From the NCBI GenBank assembly GCA_038117205.1, contig JAYOFL010000022.1:1-48434 (forward strand): a DNA stretch of 48,434 bases, read 5' to 3'. The position numbers and the translations under genes were made by a program. Below are positions 33,271-40,429 of this stretch, piece after piece. Each line of letters starts with the position of its first letter. Positions within the stretch are counted from its first letter, which is position 1. The notes beneath the pieces were generated by a model. That model was given only the letters and a program-made list of their open reading frames with translations, made no database searches and was not told the origin of the DNA. This DNA is from JAQBZY01 sp038117205 (GTDB lineage Bacteria; Pseudomonadota; Alphaproteobacteria; Rhodospirillales; Casp-alpha2).

Positions 33271-33480
33271 TTACTCGACGACCGAAATTTCCGCCGCCGC
33301 CATCTTGCCGTTACGGTCGCGCTGCAGTTCGAAATTCACGCGCTGACCTTCGACCAAACGGTCCAGGCCAGAACGCTCGACGGCAGAGATATGAACGAAG
33401 GCGTCCTTGCCGCCGTCATCCGGCTGAATGAACCCATAACCCTTGGTCGTATTGAACCACTTCACAGTTCCGGTAGGCAT
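33271..33480 (-). CDS. CspA family cold-shock protein
   Basis: A 69-residue cold-shock-domain protein from ATG 33480; a GTG two codons upstream is less likely. RNP1 is KGYGFI and RNP2 is DAFVHI, within TGTVKWFNTTKGYGFIQPDD. It binds single-stranded RNA/DNA and acts as an RNA chaperone, often induced by cold or stress. AAGGAA lies 9 bp before the start. It has a probable promoter 140 bp upstream, giving a leader of about 130 nt as in regulated csp mRNAs, and its own terminator. Confidence 0.95.
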   Translation of the reverse strand: MPTGTVKWFNTTKGYGFIQPDDGGKDAFVHISAVERSGLDRLVEGQRVNFELQRDRNGKMAAAEISVVE

Positions 33481-33619
33481 TGTCACAGTTCCTTTCCGAT
33501 AGGCAATCGAATTGAGGCAAATGGTGCCACCACCTGCCTCGAATAGGTTCAGGATCGTCAGGAGTCGTGCCGCGTAACCTCAAGGTCGATAACAGGACCA
33601 AGACTTCTAAACCGTCTTA

Positions 33620-33648
33620 CACATACACCGAGCCGCTTTTTGACGCAA
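33620..33648 (-). promoter_or_regulatory. candidate csp promoter with long leader
   Basis: On the minus strand TTGCGT (33648-33643) and TATGTG (33625-33620) are spaced by 17 bp. Transcription would begin near 33613 and produce a leader of about 130 nt before the csp start. The rest of the 33487-33726 spacer shows no convincing gene. Confidence 0.45.
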
Positions 33649-33726
33649 ATGAAGAGTAATTGACACGCGTTCGCGACTAGGCCGGGCGTAGGAAAAACGG
33701 GGAACCGACTCCCTCTTCGGACGACC

Positions 33727-34323
33727 TCAGAGAACCCCAACGAGGATGGCGACACCGAGCGCGCAGGTGGCCGCGCCACCGACGCGGACCATCCGGTTGC
33801 CGTGCCGGGCGCTGGAAAGCGCCGCCAGATATCCGACGCCGAGGCCCGCGCCATGCAACAGCGCCGTCGCCAGCATGAAGCCGAGGCCATAACCGATGCC
33901 GCTCGACGTCACCGGCATTTCCAGCCCGTGCGCGTGACCGTGGAACACGGCGAACAGGCCGACGACGGCCATGGCCACCGCGACCGGCATGCCGCGACCC
34001 GCCGCGACCAGCGCGCCGATCACGACCACCGAGAGCGCAATGCCGACCTCAACGAAGGGAACCGCGACCGCGTTGACGGCGAGCAGGCCGCCGACCGCCA
34101 TCATGGCGACGAACGCCGCCGGAACCCGCCATTTGGCGCCACCGCCGAGCAGAAAGGCGAACAGACCGACGGCAACCATCGCCAGAACGTGATCGAGACC
34201 GCCGATCGGATGCATGAAACCGTGCATGAAGCCGGACGTGCCGCCGGCACCCGTGTGGGCGAACGCCGGCGCCGCCGTTGCGACGACCAGGGAAGCCGCC
34301 AGAATTGTCGAGAAAAACCGCAT
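33727..34323 (-). CDS. HupE/UreJ family metal (Ni/Co) permease
   Basis: A 198-residue membrane protein with an N-terminal signal sequence ending in AFA before HTG, a His-rich segment and the family motif HPIGGLDHVLAMVAVG, followed by five or six hydrophobic segments. A second His cluster is FHGHAHGLEMP. HupE/UreJ proteins move Ni2+ or Co2+ for hydrogenase, urease or cobalamin. It is preceded by AAGGAG and a strong promoter and is divergent from a CbiX-like chelatase, which favours cobalt supply. No urease or hydrogenase genes are in the window. Confidence 0.9.
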   Translation of the reverse strand: MRFFSTILAASLVVATAAPAFAHTGAGGTSGFMHGFMHPIGGLDHVLAMVAVGLFAFLLGGGAKWRVPAAFVAMMAVGGLLAVNAVAVPFVEVGIALSVVVIGALVAAGRGMPVAVAMAVVGLFAVFHGHAHGLEMPVTSSGIGYGLGFMLATALLHGAGLGVGYLAALSSARHGNRMVRVGGAATCALGVAILVGVL

Positions 34324-34391
34324 ATCAAAACTCCTTGCGAGGGAGCCCCCTCGAACGAAAGACCGAGAAAACCGCGAACGGATTGAGAGAA

Positions 34392-34421
34392 ATAATGCTC
34401 GTCGCCGGCAAACGTTGTCAA
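34392..34421 (-). promoter_or_regulatory. strong sigma-70-like promoter of the hupE-type gene
   Basis: On the minus strand a perfect TTGACA (34421-34416) and CATTAT (34397-34392) are separated by 18 bp, about 70 bp before the start. The leader then contains CGAGGG-N4-CCCTCG (34338-34353), a small hairpin directly upstream of the AAGGAG ribosome site, which could modulate translation. Confidence 0.65.
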
Positions 34422-34535
34422 TCGCGCCGGGCCGGGCCATATCGGAAATGACGCTGCATCGCCGCCTCCGGCCGCCGCATCGGCAAAATCGGACGGCGGT
34501 GCCGCTCCACGAGTCTGCCGGGGAGTTTTCCAGGG

Positions 34536-35288
34536 ATGACGCCCGCACCGCCGACTGACGGCCGCGACACGACACTGATTCTGATGGCGCATGGCTCGCG
34601 CCGTCACCCGGCCGCGAACGCTCATCTGCGCCAGATGGCCGACGCCGTCGCCGCGCGGGGCATTTTCGCGGACGTGCGGCTCGGATGCGTGCAGGGCGAA
34701 CCTTCCCTCGACGATGCCTTGGCGAATATCGAAACCGGGCGAATCCTGGCACTGCCGCTCGTCATGTCGGACGGAAAACTGGTGGACGACATGCTGGCGC
34801 GTGTCTGGGCCGCCTTGTCGCCGACGAAGGATGTCGCGGCGACGGCTCCGCTCGGCACGGACGAGCGGATACCTGAAATCGCCGCCGGCCGAGCCCGGGC
34901 GGCCTTGGACGCGGCCGGGATCGACGCCGGGGCGGCGCACGTCGTGCTGGTGTCGCACGGTTCTCCAGACGACGGCAGGAATCGCCTCAACGCCAAACGC
35001 CACGCCGGACGGATATCGGCGTCCGCGCTCTTCGCCGGCGTCCGCGTCGCCTTTATCGAGGAACCGCCGTCCATCGTCGACGCCATCGCCGGCATCCCCG
35101 GCCCGGCCGCCGTGGTCGGCCTGTTCACGGCGCCGGGCGGACACGCCATCGACGACGTCGGGCAGGCGCTGGCGGCGACCGAGCGCCGCGACGTCGTGGA
35201 CGCCGGCCCAATCGGATTGGACGCCAGACTTCCCGAATTGATCGCCGATCTTGCAGTGAATGGGCTGAAAACGGCGGGCGAACGTTAG
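34536..35288 (+). CDS. CbiX/SirB family sirohydrochlorin chelatase-like protein
   Basis: A 250-residue protein with two half-domains. The first has LILMAHGSRRHPAAN, where His is the metal-binding residue, and VRLGCVQGEPSLDDAL. The second has VVLVSHGSPDDGRNRLNAK and VRVAFIEEPPSIVDAIAG. CbiX/SirB enzymes insert Co2+ or Fe2+ into sirohydrochlorin for cobalamin or siroheme. Divergence from a HupE-type metal permease supports a cobalt link. No cobalamin riboswitch consensus was recognised in the 212-bp spacer. Its last bases overlap the end of the convergent hydroxylase gene. Confidence 0.85.
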   Translation: MTPAPPTDGRDTTLILMAHGSRRHPAANAHLRQMADAVAARGIFADVRLGCVQGEPSLDDALANIETGRILALPLVMSDGKLVDDMLARVWAALSPTKDVAATAPLGTDERIPEIAAGRARAALDAAGIDAGAAHVVLVSHGSPDDGRNRLNAKRHAGRISASALFAGVRVAFIEEPPSIVDAIAGIPGPAAVVGLFTAPGGHAIDDVGQALAATERRDVVDAGPIGLDARLPELIADLAVNGLKTAGER

Positions 35289-35966
35289 AACGACGCCCAC
35301 ATCCGGAACATGTTGCCGTAGGTCTGGATGAGCGAGCGGATTTCCGCGCCGTCCCGAAGCTCGGGCCGACGCCGCAGGGCCTGGATGGTCCGGTCGAGCT
35401 CGTAAAGGGTGGTCCGCTGGCGCTCGTCGGCGATCATGCTCTGCGCCCACGTGACGGCGACCCGCCGTTCGCCGCTCGTCACTTCCGTGACTTCGTGCTG
35501 GATGTTGGTGGAGTAAACGATGGCGTCGCCGCGCGCGAATTTCACCCGCCGGGTGCCCATGTCCCAGCGCAGCACCAGCTCGCCGCCTTCATAGTCTTCC
35601 GGACGGTTGAGGAACACCGTCGCCGAGATGTCGGTGCGGACGAACCCGGTGCCCTGCTGCATCAGCGGATTGTCGGCGTGCGGACCGTATGACATGCCCT
35701 GTTCGTACTTGGCGTACCTGGGCGCCAGGACACGCGCCGGCAGGACCGAGATGCGGAAGGTCGGATGGTCGACCAGGGATTGGCCGACGAGCTTGTCGAG
35801 TTGCGCGGCCTCGGGAAATGCCGCGCGGTCGATCTGCAGGTTGCGCTTGCTCTGGGCCGCCACCTGACCCGCCGTCGCCGCGCCGTCGACGAACGGCGCG
35901 CGCCCAAAGCGCGTCGATCTCGGCCAGTTTCTCCTCGCTCAGGACCTTTGGAATATGAACCAGCAT
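35285..35966 (-). pseudogene. PiuC/PKHD-type Fe(II)/2-oxoglutarate hydroxylase with frameshift
   Basis: The 5' part (MLVHIPKVLSEEKLAEIDAL, from ATG 35966) and the rest (AAQSKRNLQ onward to 35285) match one PiuC/YbiX-type protein but are in different frames. The expected linking sequence (A-P-F-V-D-G-A-A-T-A-G) is encoded in the second frame. The break lies in the repetitive CGGCGCGCGCCC at 35894-35905 and is restored by adding one base. The catalytic part is intact: HAD in YGPHADNPLM, His in STNIQHEVTEV and the 2-oxoglutarate Arg in SGERRVAV. Translation from GTG 35863 alone would give 192 residues without the N-terminal strand. A real frameshift, recoding or a sequencing slip are all possible. 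Family members are linked to iron-siderophore uptake. Confidence 0.75.
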
Positions 35967-36127
35967 GACATTTCCTCGTCCGGGAATTAAGGCCCGCCAC
36001 GGATACGGTTGCAAGCGCCGGTGTCGACTTGGTGTCGTGGCGCCGTCCCGCCCGACGTTGCACGGGGAAGGCGCGACCGCCTACCATCCGAAGGGCCAAA
36101 CGTCAGCCAGAGGAGGCCGCGGCGGAC

Positions 36128-36991
36128 ATGCGTCACGATAGGATCGGAGCGAACGGAACGACGCTACACGTGGTGCGGACGGGCCGGGGCGCGCCGTTGC
36201 TGCTGCTGCATGGCTGGCCTGAGTTCTGGCTGACTTGGCAGCCGGTGATGGACAGGCTCGCCGACCGCTTCGAGCTCATCGCGCCCGATCTGCGCGGGTT
36301 CGGCGACAGCGACAAGCCGGACGGTCCGTTCGGCGCCGACGGCCATGCCGCCGACATGCTGGCGCTCATGGATGCGCTCGGCATCGAGCGGGTGGGCATC
36401 ATCGGACACGACGTCGGCGGCGCCGCCATGCAGGCGCTCGCCCGCAAGGCGCCGGCGCGGATCGCCGGCCTCTTCTTTTTCGATTTCGTCTATCCCGGCA
36501 TCGGTTCCCGCATGGGAACGCCGGACCGGCTGAGCGAGATCTGGTATCAGTCGTTCAATCAGATGGACATGGCGCCGGGACTGGTCGGCGCGACCCGGGA
36601 AAGCTGCCGGCTCTACATCGGCCACTTCCTGCGGCATTGGGCGCACCGCAAGGACGCTTTCGACGATGTGCTCGAGACCTTCGTCGACAATTTCCTGAAA
36701 CCCGGCAACCTCGCCGGCGGCTTCGCGCACTATCGCGCCACCCATGCCGGTCGCATCGCCATGATGGAAGGCCGGGCGCCGGCCCTGCCCCCTATCGAGA
36801 CGCCGACCTGCGTCCGCTGGGCCGAACACGACCCCCTATTCCCTTATGCCTGGACCGACCGCATGGGCGAGACGTTCGCCGATCTCGACCTCGCCATGCT
36901 GCCGGGCGTCGGGCATTTCCCGCACCGCGAGGTGCCGGACCTGGCAGCGTCGGGAATCCGGGCGTTCTTCGATCGTATCGGTTGGCGTTGA
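36128..36991 (+). CDS. alpha/beta hydrolase (epoxide hydrolase / haloacetate dehalogenase-like)
   Basis: A 287-residue protein from ATG 36128, with AGAGGAGG upstream. It has the HGWPEFWLTW oxyanion-region motif, GFGDSDKPDG, the nucleophile elbow GHDVGGAAM with an Asp nucleophile, a cap domain in the middle, a candidate acid in WAEHDPLFPYAW and the catalytic His in LPGVGHFPHRE. The Asp nucleophile favours epoxide hydrolase or dehalogenase over esterase. It stands alone between the hydroxylase and a terminator. Cytoplasmic; substrate unknown. Confidence 0.88.
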   Translation: MRHDRIGANGTTLHVVRTGRGAPLLLLHGWPEFWLTWQPVMDRLADRFELIAPDLRGFGDSDKPDGPFGADGHAADMLALMDALGIERVGIIGHDVGGAAMQALARKAPARIAGLFFFDFVYPGIGSRMGTPDRLSEIWYQSFNQMDMAPGLVGATRESCRLYIGHFLRHWAHRKDAFDDVLETFVDNFLKPGNLAGGFAHYRATHAGRIAMMEGRAPALPPIETPTCVRWAEHDPLFPYAWTDRMGETFADLDLAMLPGVGHFPHREVPDLAASGIRAFFDRIGWR

Positions 36992-37039
36992 AGCGACGAC
37001 GGGGCCACCGCGCGGCGCCGGCATTTGCCCACTAACGAC

Positions 37040-37067
37040 AAAGGCCCCGGTGGGGCCGGGGCCTTTT
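37040..37067 (+). terminator. Rho-independent terminator, possibly bidirectional
   Basis: AAGGCCCCGG (37041-37050) pairs perfectly with CCGGGGCCTT (37056-37065) around a 5-nt loop, and the right arm runs into TTTT. It closes the alpha/beta hydrolase unit. On the minus strand a short T-run follows too, so it may also end the small zinc-ribbon transcript, whose stop is 24 bp to its right. Confidence 0.8.
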
Positions 37068-37090
37068 GTAACCGCGGTCGAAGCCGAATG

Positions 37091-37261
37091 TCAGGCGGCG
37101 GCGCCCTCACGCCATGCGGCCGTACCCTTGCAGGACGGACACACCCGCTCGCCGTAATGATGTGACATGAACTTTTCGCCGCACATCAGACACTTACGCT
37201 TCTTATGCTGTTCTGGCCGATCTGACGTCGGCTTCTTGTTATCGGAACTACGAGATGCCAT
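37091..37261 (-). CDS. 56-residue zinc-ribbon protein
   Basis: A very short gene. The product has a basic, polar N-terminal arm (SSDNKKPTSDRPEQHKKR) and two CxxC pairs (Cys24/Cys27 in KCLMCGEK; Cys41/Cys44 in VCPSCKG) 14 residues apart, the layout of a zinc ribbon, with a His-His pair between them. It could bind nucleic acid or a protein partner; no specific family function is recognised. The ATG shares its A with the TAA of the upstream 64-residue gene, so the two are translationally coupled. The terminator at 37040-37067 follows. The perfect four-Cys spacing and the coupling make it convincing despite its length. Confidence 0.75.
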   Translation of the reverse strand: MASRSSDNKKPTSDRPEQHKKRKCLMCGEKFMSHHYGERVCPSCKGTAAWREGAAA

Positions 37262-37455
37262 TAGGCGGCCTCCTGGATCACCGGTTCAATCTTGCTCTGC
37301 GCCGATTGGGCGCGACGAAGGATACGGGTTCCCAGGTGCAAAAGTTCAGCCGCTCCGGCGGCGCATTCGGTACGCATTTCCGTGGTGCCTTCGGTCGTGT
37401 CGAGCAACTCGCCGGCGGTTTCCGTCATATACTTAACCAGTTCGATAGCGTACAT
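37261..37455 (-). CDS. hypothetical protein, 64 residues
   Basis: A small mostly helical-looking protein (YAIELVKYMTETAGELLDTT near the start, then RILRRAQSAQSKIEPVIQEA at the end), with no membrane segment and one Cys. AAAGGAAAG lies about 9 bp before the ATG at 37455. Its TAA overlaps the start of the zinc-ribbon gene, so the two form a mini-operon. No family is recognised. Confidence 0.65.
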   Translation of the reverse strand: MYAIELVKYMTETAGELLDTTEGTTEMRTECAAGAAELLHLGTRILRRAQSAQSKIEPVIQEAA

Positions 37456-37573
37456 GGCGCACTTTCCTTTCGCGGTCCTTCATGAGGCGCCCGCCTGATA
37501 CAGTAATTGTCACATTGCCGCAACAAAAATGTTGCAGCGCAACATGCCCGTCTCCGCGCGACGCGGATGATTG

Positions 37574-37596
37574 AAAAAGGGCTGATGTCTCAGCCC
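37574..37596 (-). terminator. Rho-independent terminator on the minus strand
   Basis: GGGCTGA (37579-37585) and TCAGCCC (37590-37596) form a perfect 7-bp stem with a TGTC loop. Read on the minus strand it is followed directly by TTTTT. It lies 12 bp after the end of the doubtful 37609-37779 open frame, so something is probably transcribed leftward here: that small gene or a short RNA. Confidence 0.7.
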
Positions 37597-37608
37597 CCGG
37601 AATGTTTT

Positions 37609-37779
37609 TCAATGACACCTACGATATGGATATAGTGTTTCATAGTTCTTAAGAAAAGTCCACCGCGCCAATCCGAATATTCGGTACGATTCGTCATAAA
37701 TGGTTTCCTCTGGCGACCATAAGAGCTGCCCAAATTTTTCGCTAATGGTTAAAAAATACTCACATACCGGCCGTCCCAT
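37609..37779 (-). CDS. doubtful small gene, 56 residues, AT-rich
   Basis: An open frame from ATG 37779 gives a 56-residue protein rich in aromatics (FLTISEKFGQLLWSPEETIY in the first half, SYRIFGLARWTFLKNYETLY in the second). The frame remains open upstream to 37983. Codons are AT-rich, unlike the region. No family is recognised and the ribosome site is weak (GGGGGCGGG). In favour: a clean terminator follows 12 bp after its stop. It could be a small foreign gene, a gene remnant, or an accident within a small-RNA locus. Confidence 0.35.
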   Translation of the reverse strand: MGRPVCEYFLTISEKFGQLLWSPEETIYDESYRIFGLARWTFLKNYETLYPYRRCH

Positions 37780-37847
37780 GCCGCTGCCCGCCCCCGGGAT
37801 TCTCGCGTAACCATTTGAAAAACAGTCATAAAAGAGAATCATGCAAA

Positions 37848-37864
37848 CTGGCATGATCCGTGCG
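37848..37864 (+). promoter_or_regulatory. sigma-54 (RpoN) -24/-12 promoter candidate for glnBA
   Basis: CTGGCATGATCCGTGCG matches the -24/-12 consensus closely: invariant GG (37850-37851) and GC (37862-37863) are separated by exactly 10 bp, and TGGCA is kept. It lies about 85 bp before the GlnB start codon. NtrC-activated RpoN promoters drive glnBA in many alphaproteobacteria, so transcription under nitrogen limitation is expected. A 9-bp perfect hairpin (37881-37889 / 37893-37901) follows in the leader. Confidence 0.65.
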
Positions 37865-37948
37865 AACGTGGGGGCGAAGTGGTTCCGCCCCGGGCGGAAC
37901 CTGTGGTGAAATTCATACCGGCCGCGGGTGCGGAAGGGGTTCAACCGA

Positions 37949-38287
37949 ATGAAGAAGATCGAGGCGATCATCAAGCCGTTCAAGCTCGACGAGGTGAAGG
38001 AAGCACTCCACGAAGTCGGCCTTCAGGGCATCACCGTCATCGAAGCGAAGGGCTTCGGCCGGCAGAAGGGACACACGGAATTATACCGCGGTGCCGAATA
38101 CGTGGTCGATTTTCTGCCGAAAGTGAAAATCGAGGTCGTGGTCGACGACGGCATGCTGGAACGGGCCGTCGAGGCGATCCAGCAGGCGGCGCAGACCGGA
38201 CGCATCGGCGACGGCAAGATATTCATCAGCAACATCGAAGAAGCGATCCGCGTCCGAACCGGCGAACGCGGGACCGACGCCATCTGA
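37949..38287 (+). CDS. glnB: nitrogen regulatory protein P-II
   Basis: Exactly 112 residues, the standard P-II length, from ATG 37949 (GGAAGGGG upstream). The N-terminus is MKKIEAIIKPFKLDEVKEAL. The T-loop GRQKGHTELYRGAEYVVDFL has the uridylylated Tyr51, and IGDGKIFISNIEEAIRVRTG is the C-terminal signature. It senses 2-oxoglutarate, ATP/ADP and, via uridylylation by GlnD, glutamine, and tunes NtrB/NtrC and GlnE. Immediately upstream of glnA (66 bp) as in many alphaproteobacteria, which argues for GlnB rather than GlnK (usually next to amtB). Confidence 0.97.
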   Translation: MKKIEAIIKPFKLDEVKEALHEVGLQGITVIEAKGFGRQKGHTELYRGAEYVVDFLPKVKIEVVVDDGMLERAVEAIQQAAQTGRIGDGKIFISNIEEAIRVRTGERGTDAI

Positions 38288-38353
38288 GGCGTGGGCCGAC
38301 GACGAAATCTCACAAAAAACCAACCACCATCGAGTTAGGAAGGAAGGACGACA

Positions 38354-39775
38354 ATGGCACTGGACATCAAAACCCCGGCCGACGTTGTTAAGTATATCAA
38401 AGACAACGACATCGGTTACGTAGACCTGCGGTTCACCGACCCGCGCGGCAAGTGGCAACATCTGACGATGACGTCGCCGTTCATCGCCGAAGACACCTTC
38501 GAGGACGGCATCATGTTCGACGGCTCGTCGATCGCCGGTTGGAAGGCGATCAACGAATCCGACATGACCCTGATCCCCGACGCGGCCACGGCGGTCATGG
38601 ACCCGTTCTCGGCGCAGCCGATGCTGATCCTGTTCTGCGACATCGTCGAGCCGACGACCGGTCAGCCGTATCAGCGCGACCCGCGCTCGATCGCCAAGAA
38701 GGCGGAAGCCTATCTCGGCACCACCGGCATCGGCGACACCGCGTATTTCGGTCCCGAGCCGGAATTCTTCGTGTTCGACGACGTGCGCTACAAGGTCGAG
38801 ATGAACGAGTGCACCTACGCCTTCTCGTCCGAGGAAGGTCCGTATGTGTCGGGCAGCATGTTCGAGGAAGGCAACCTGGCGCACCGTCCGGGCATCAAGG
38901 GCGGCTACTTCCCGGTTCCGCCGGTCGACCAGGCGCACGATCTGCGCGCCGAAATGGTGTCGACGATGCTGGAAATGGGCCTGACCATGGACAAGCATCA
39001 CCACGAAGTGGCGCCGTCGCAGCATGAGCTCGGCCTCGCCTTCTCGACGCTGGTCCGTTCCGCCGACAACGTGCAGATCTACAAGTACTGCACGCAGATG
39101 GTCGCCGCCACCTACGGCAAGACCGCGACGTTCATGCCGAAGCCGGTCGCCGGCGACAACGGCTCGGGCATGCACACGCACCAGTCGGTCTGGAAGGACG
39201 GCAAGCCGACCTTCGCCGGTTCCGGCTATGCGGATCTGTCCGACACGGCGCTCTACTACATCGGCGGCATCATCAAGCACGCCAAGGCCATCAACGCCTT
39301 CACCAACCCGACGACCAACTCCTACAAGCGGTTGATCCCGGGCTTCGAGGCGCCGGTGCTGCTCGCCTACTCGGCGCGCAACCGCTCGGCCAGCTGCCGT
39401 ATCCCGTTCGCCAACTCGCCGAAGGGCAAGCGCGTCGAAATCCGCTTCCCGGATCCGATCGCCAACCCGTACCTGGGCTTCTCGGCGATGCTGATGGCGG
39501 GCCTCGACGGCATCCAGAACAAGATCCATCCGGGCGATGCCATGGACAAGGACCTGTACGACCTGCCGCCGGAAGAACTGGCCAACGTGCCCACGGTTTG
39601 CGGCTCGCTCCGCGAAGCCATGGGCGCGCTCGTCGCGGACCACGACTTCCTGCTCAAGGGCGACGTCTTCACGAAGGACCAGATCGAGGCGTACATGGAG
39701 CTCAAGTGGCAGGAAATCTATGCCTTCGAGCACACCCCGCACCCGATCGAATTCAAGATGTACTATTCCTCCTAA
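38354..39775 (+). CDS. glnA: glutamine synthetase type I
   Basis: A 473-residue enzyme. It has the glutamine synthetase signature FDGSSIAGWKAINESDM, the ATP-binding region KPVAGDNGSGMHTHQSVWKD, the NRSASCRIPFAN segment, and the adenylylation Tyr402 within DLYDLPPEE. It forms glutamine from glutamate, ammonia and ATP as a dodecamer, and it is regulated by GlnE adenylylation under P-II control. AGGAAGGA precedes the ATG. It assimilates the ammonia that the catabolic island upstream would release. A strong terminator follows. Confidence 0.98.
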   Translation: MALDIKTPADVVKYIKDNDIGYVDLRFTDPRGKWQHLTMTSPFIAEDTFEDGIMFDGSSIAGWKAINESDMTLIPDAATAVMDPFSAQPMLILFCDIVEPTTGQPYQRDPRSIAKKAEAYLGTTGIGDTAYFGPEPEFFVFDDVRYKVEMNECTYAFSSEEGPYVSGSMFEEGNLAHRPGIKGGYFPVPPVDQAHDLRAEMVSTMLEMGLTMDKHHHEVAPSQHELGLAFSTLVRSADNVQIYKYCTQMVAATYGKTATFMPKPVAGDNGSGMHTHQSVWKDGKPTFAGSGYADLSDTALYYIGGIIKHAKAINAFTNPTTNSYKRLIPGFEAPVLLAYSARNRSASCRIPFANSPKGKRVEIRFPDPIANPYLGFSAMLMAGLDGIQNKIHPGDAMDKDLYDLPPEELANVPTVCGSLREAMGALVADHDFLLKGDVFTKDQIEAYMELKWQEIYAFEHTPHPIEFKMYYSS

Positions 39776-39808
39776 CACGATCGACGGAGCTTCGGCTCCA
39801 ACGAAGAC

Positions 39809-39841
39809 TGCCCCCGCCGGCAACGGCGGGGGCATTTTTTT
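39809..39841 (+). terminator. Rho-independent terminator after glnA
   Basis: TGCCCCCGCC (39809-39818) and GGCGGGGGCA (39825-39834) form a perfect 10-bp stem with a 6-nt loop, followed by seven T residues. It is the strongest intrinsic terminator in the window and closes the glnBA operon 33 bp after the stop. Confidence 0.92.
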
Positions 39842-39949
39842 CGGCAGTAGTGATGGCCGTCATAGGTGGACTTCCATAAGTCCGTAAAATCAATTCGAAA
39901 CCGAAACGAATTTTCCAGCCATGAGCCGGCGGAAAGGAAACCACCGAAC

Positions 39950-40429
39950 ATGCCGACACCGGTGATCCGCGACGACAACCTGCGGCTGATCTTCTCGCCG
40001 GTACAGTCGCGACTCCTCGAGGAGAAACTCCTGGCGATCCGGGCCGGCATGCTGCTCCTGGCGATCTTCATCGGTGCGACGGTCGCCATCACCTTCTCGT
40101 TGACGGCCCTCGACCCGGCGCGCGCCTATCTGGGCGGCATCTTCGAACTCCCCCTCCTCTATCTCTGGATGATGGCCATCGGCACGACGCTATTGTCGCC
40201 GGTGATCGCCGCCATGCTGATCATCGAATACCGCGGCACGCTGCGCGAGCGACTGGAGCATTGGGAATTCCTGGAAAGCTACGGACGGCTCGACGACAAG
40301 CACGCCGGAGAGACTTCAGCGGCGCGGCGGAAGTTTCAGCGTGAACGTTCTCGTCCCGTCACCGTCGACTTTGCAGTGGGCGCGGATAGTGACCTCGGCG
40401 ACACCGACCGGCACCTCGACGCGCCCTAA
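39950..40429 (+). CDS. small two-helix membrane protein, uncharacterised
   Basis: A 159-residue frame from ATG 39950, preceded by GGAAAGGAAA. Residues about 35-60 (MLLLAIFIGATVAITFSLTA) and 70-98 (LPLLYLWMMAIGTTLLSPVI) are membrane helices with a short loop between them, and a charged C-terminal part follows. No known family is recognised. The last 114 bases lie opposite the end of the convergent secreted-protein gene, and the residues there are Arg/Asp-rich in a way typical of an antisense frame, so the true stop may have been lost or the tail may be unimportant. Confidence 0.6.
   Translation: MPTPVIRDDNLRLIFSPVQSRLLEEKLLAIRAGMLLLAIFIGATVAITFSLTALDPARAYLGGIFELPLLYLWMMAIGTTLLSPVIAAMLIIEYRGTLRERLEHWEFLESYGRLDDKHAGETSAARRKFQRERSRPVTVDFAVGADSDLGDTDRHLDAP

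Larger units (their letters stand above)
37456..37848. other. spacer upstream of glnB, AT-richer than surroundings
   Basis: This stretch carries the promoter of the leftward mini-operon (not pinned down), a minus-strand terminator at 37574-37596, a doubtful minus-strand small gene (37609-37779) and, at its right edge, the sigma-54-type promoter of glnB. Around 37609-37770 base composition is clearly more AT-rich than in neighbouring genes. Confidence 0.5.

Noticed and set aside
34324..34535. Cobalamin riboswitch between the hupE-type and cbiX-type genes
   Set aside because: The conserved B12-box sequence was not found on either strand by eye; a covariance-model search would be needed to be certain.
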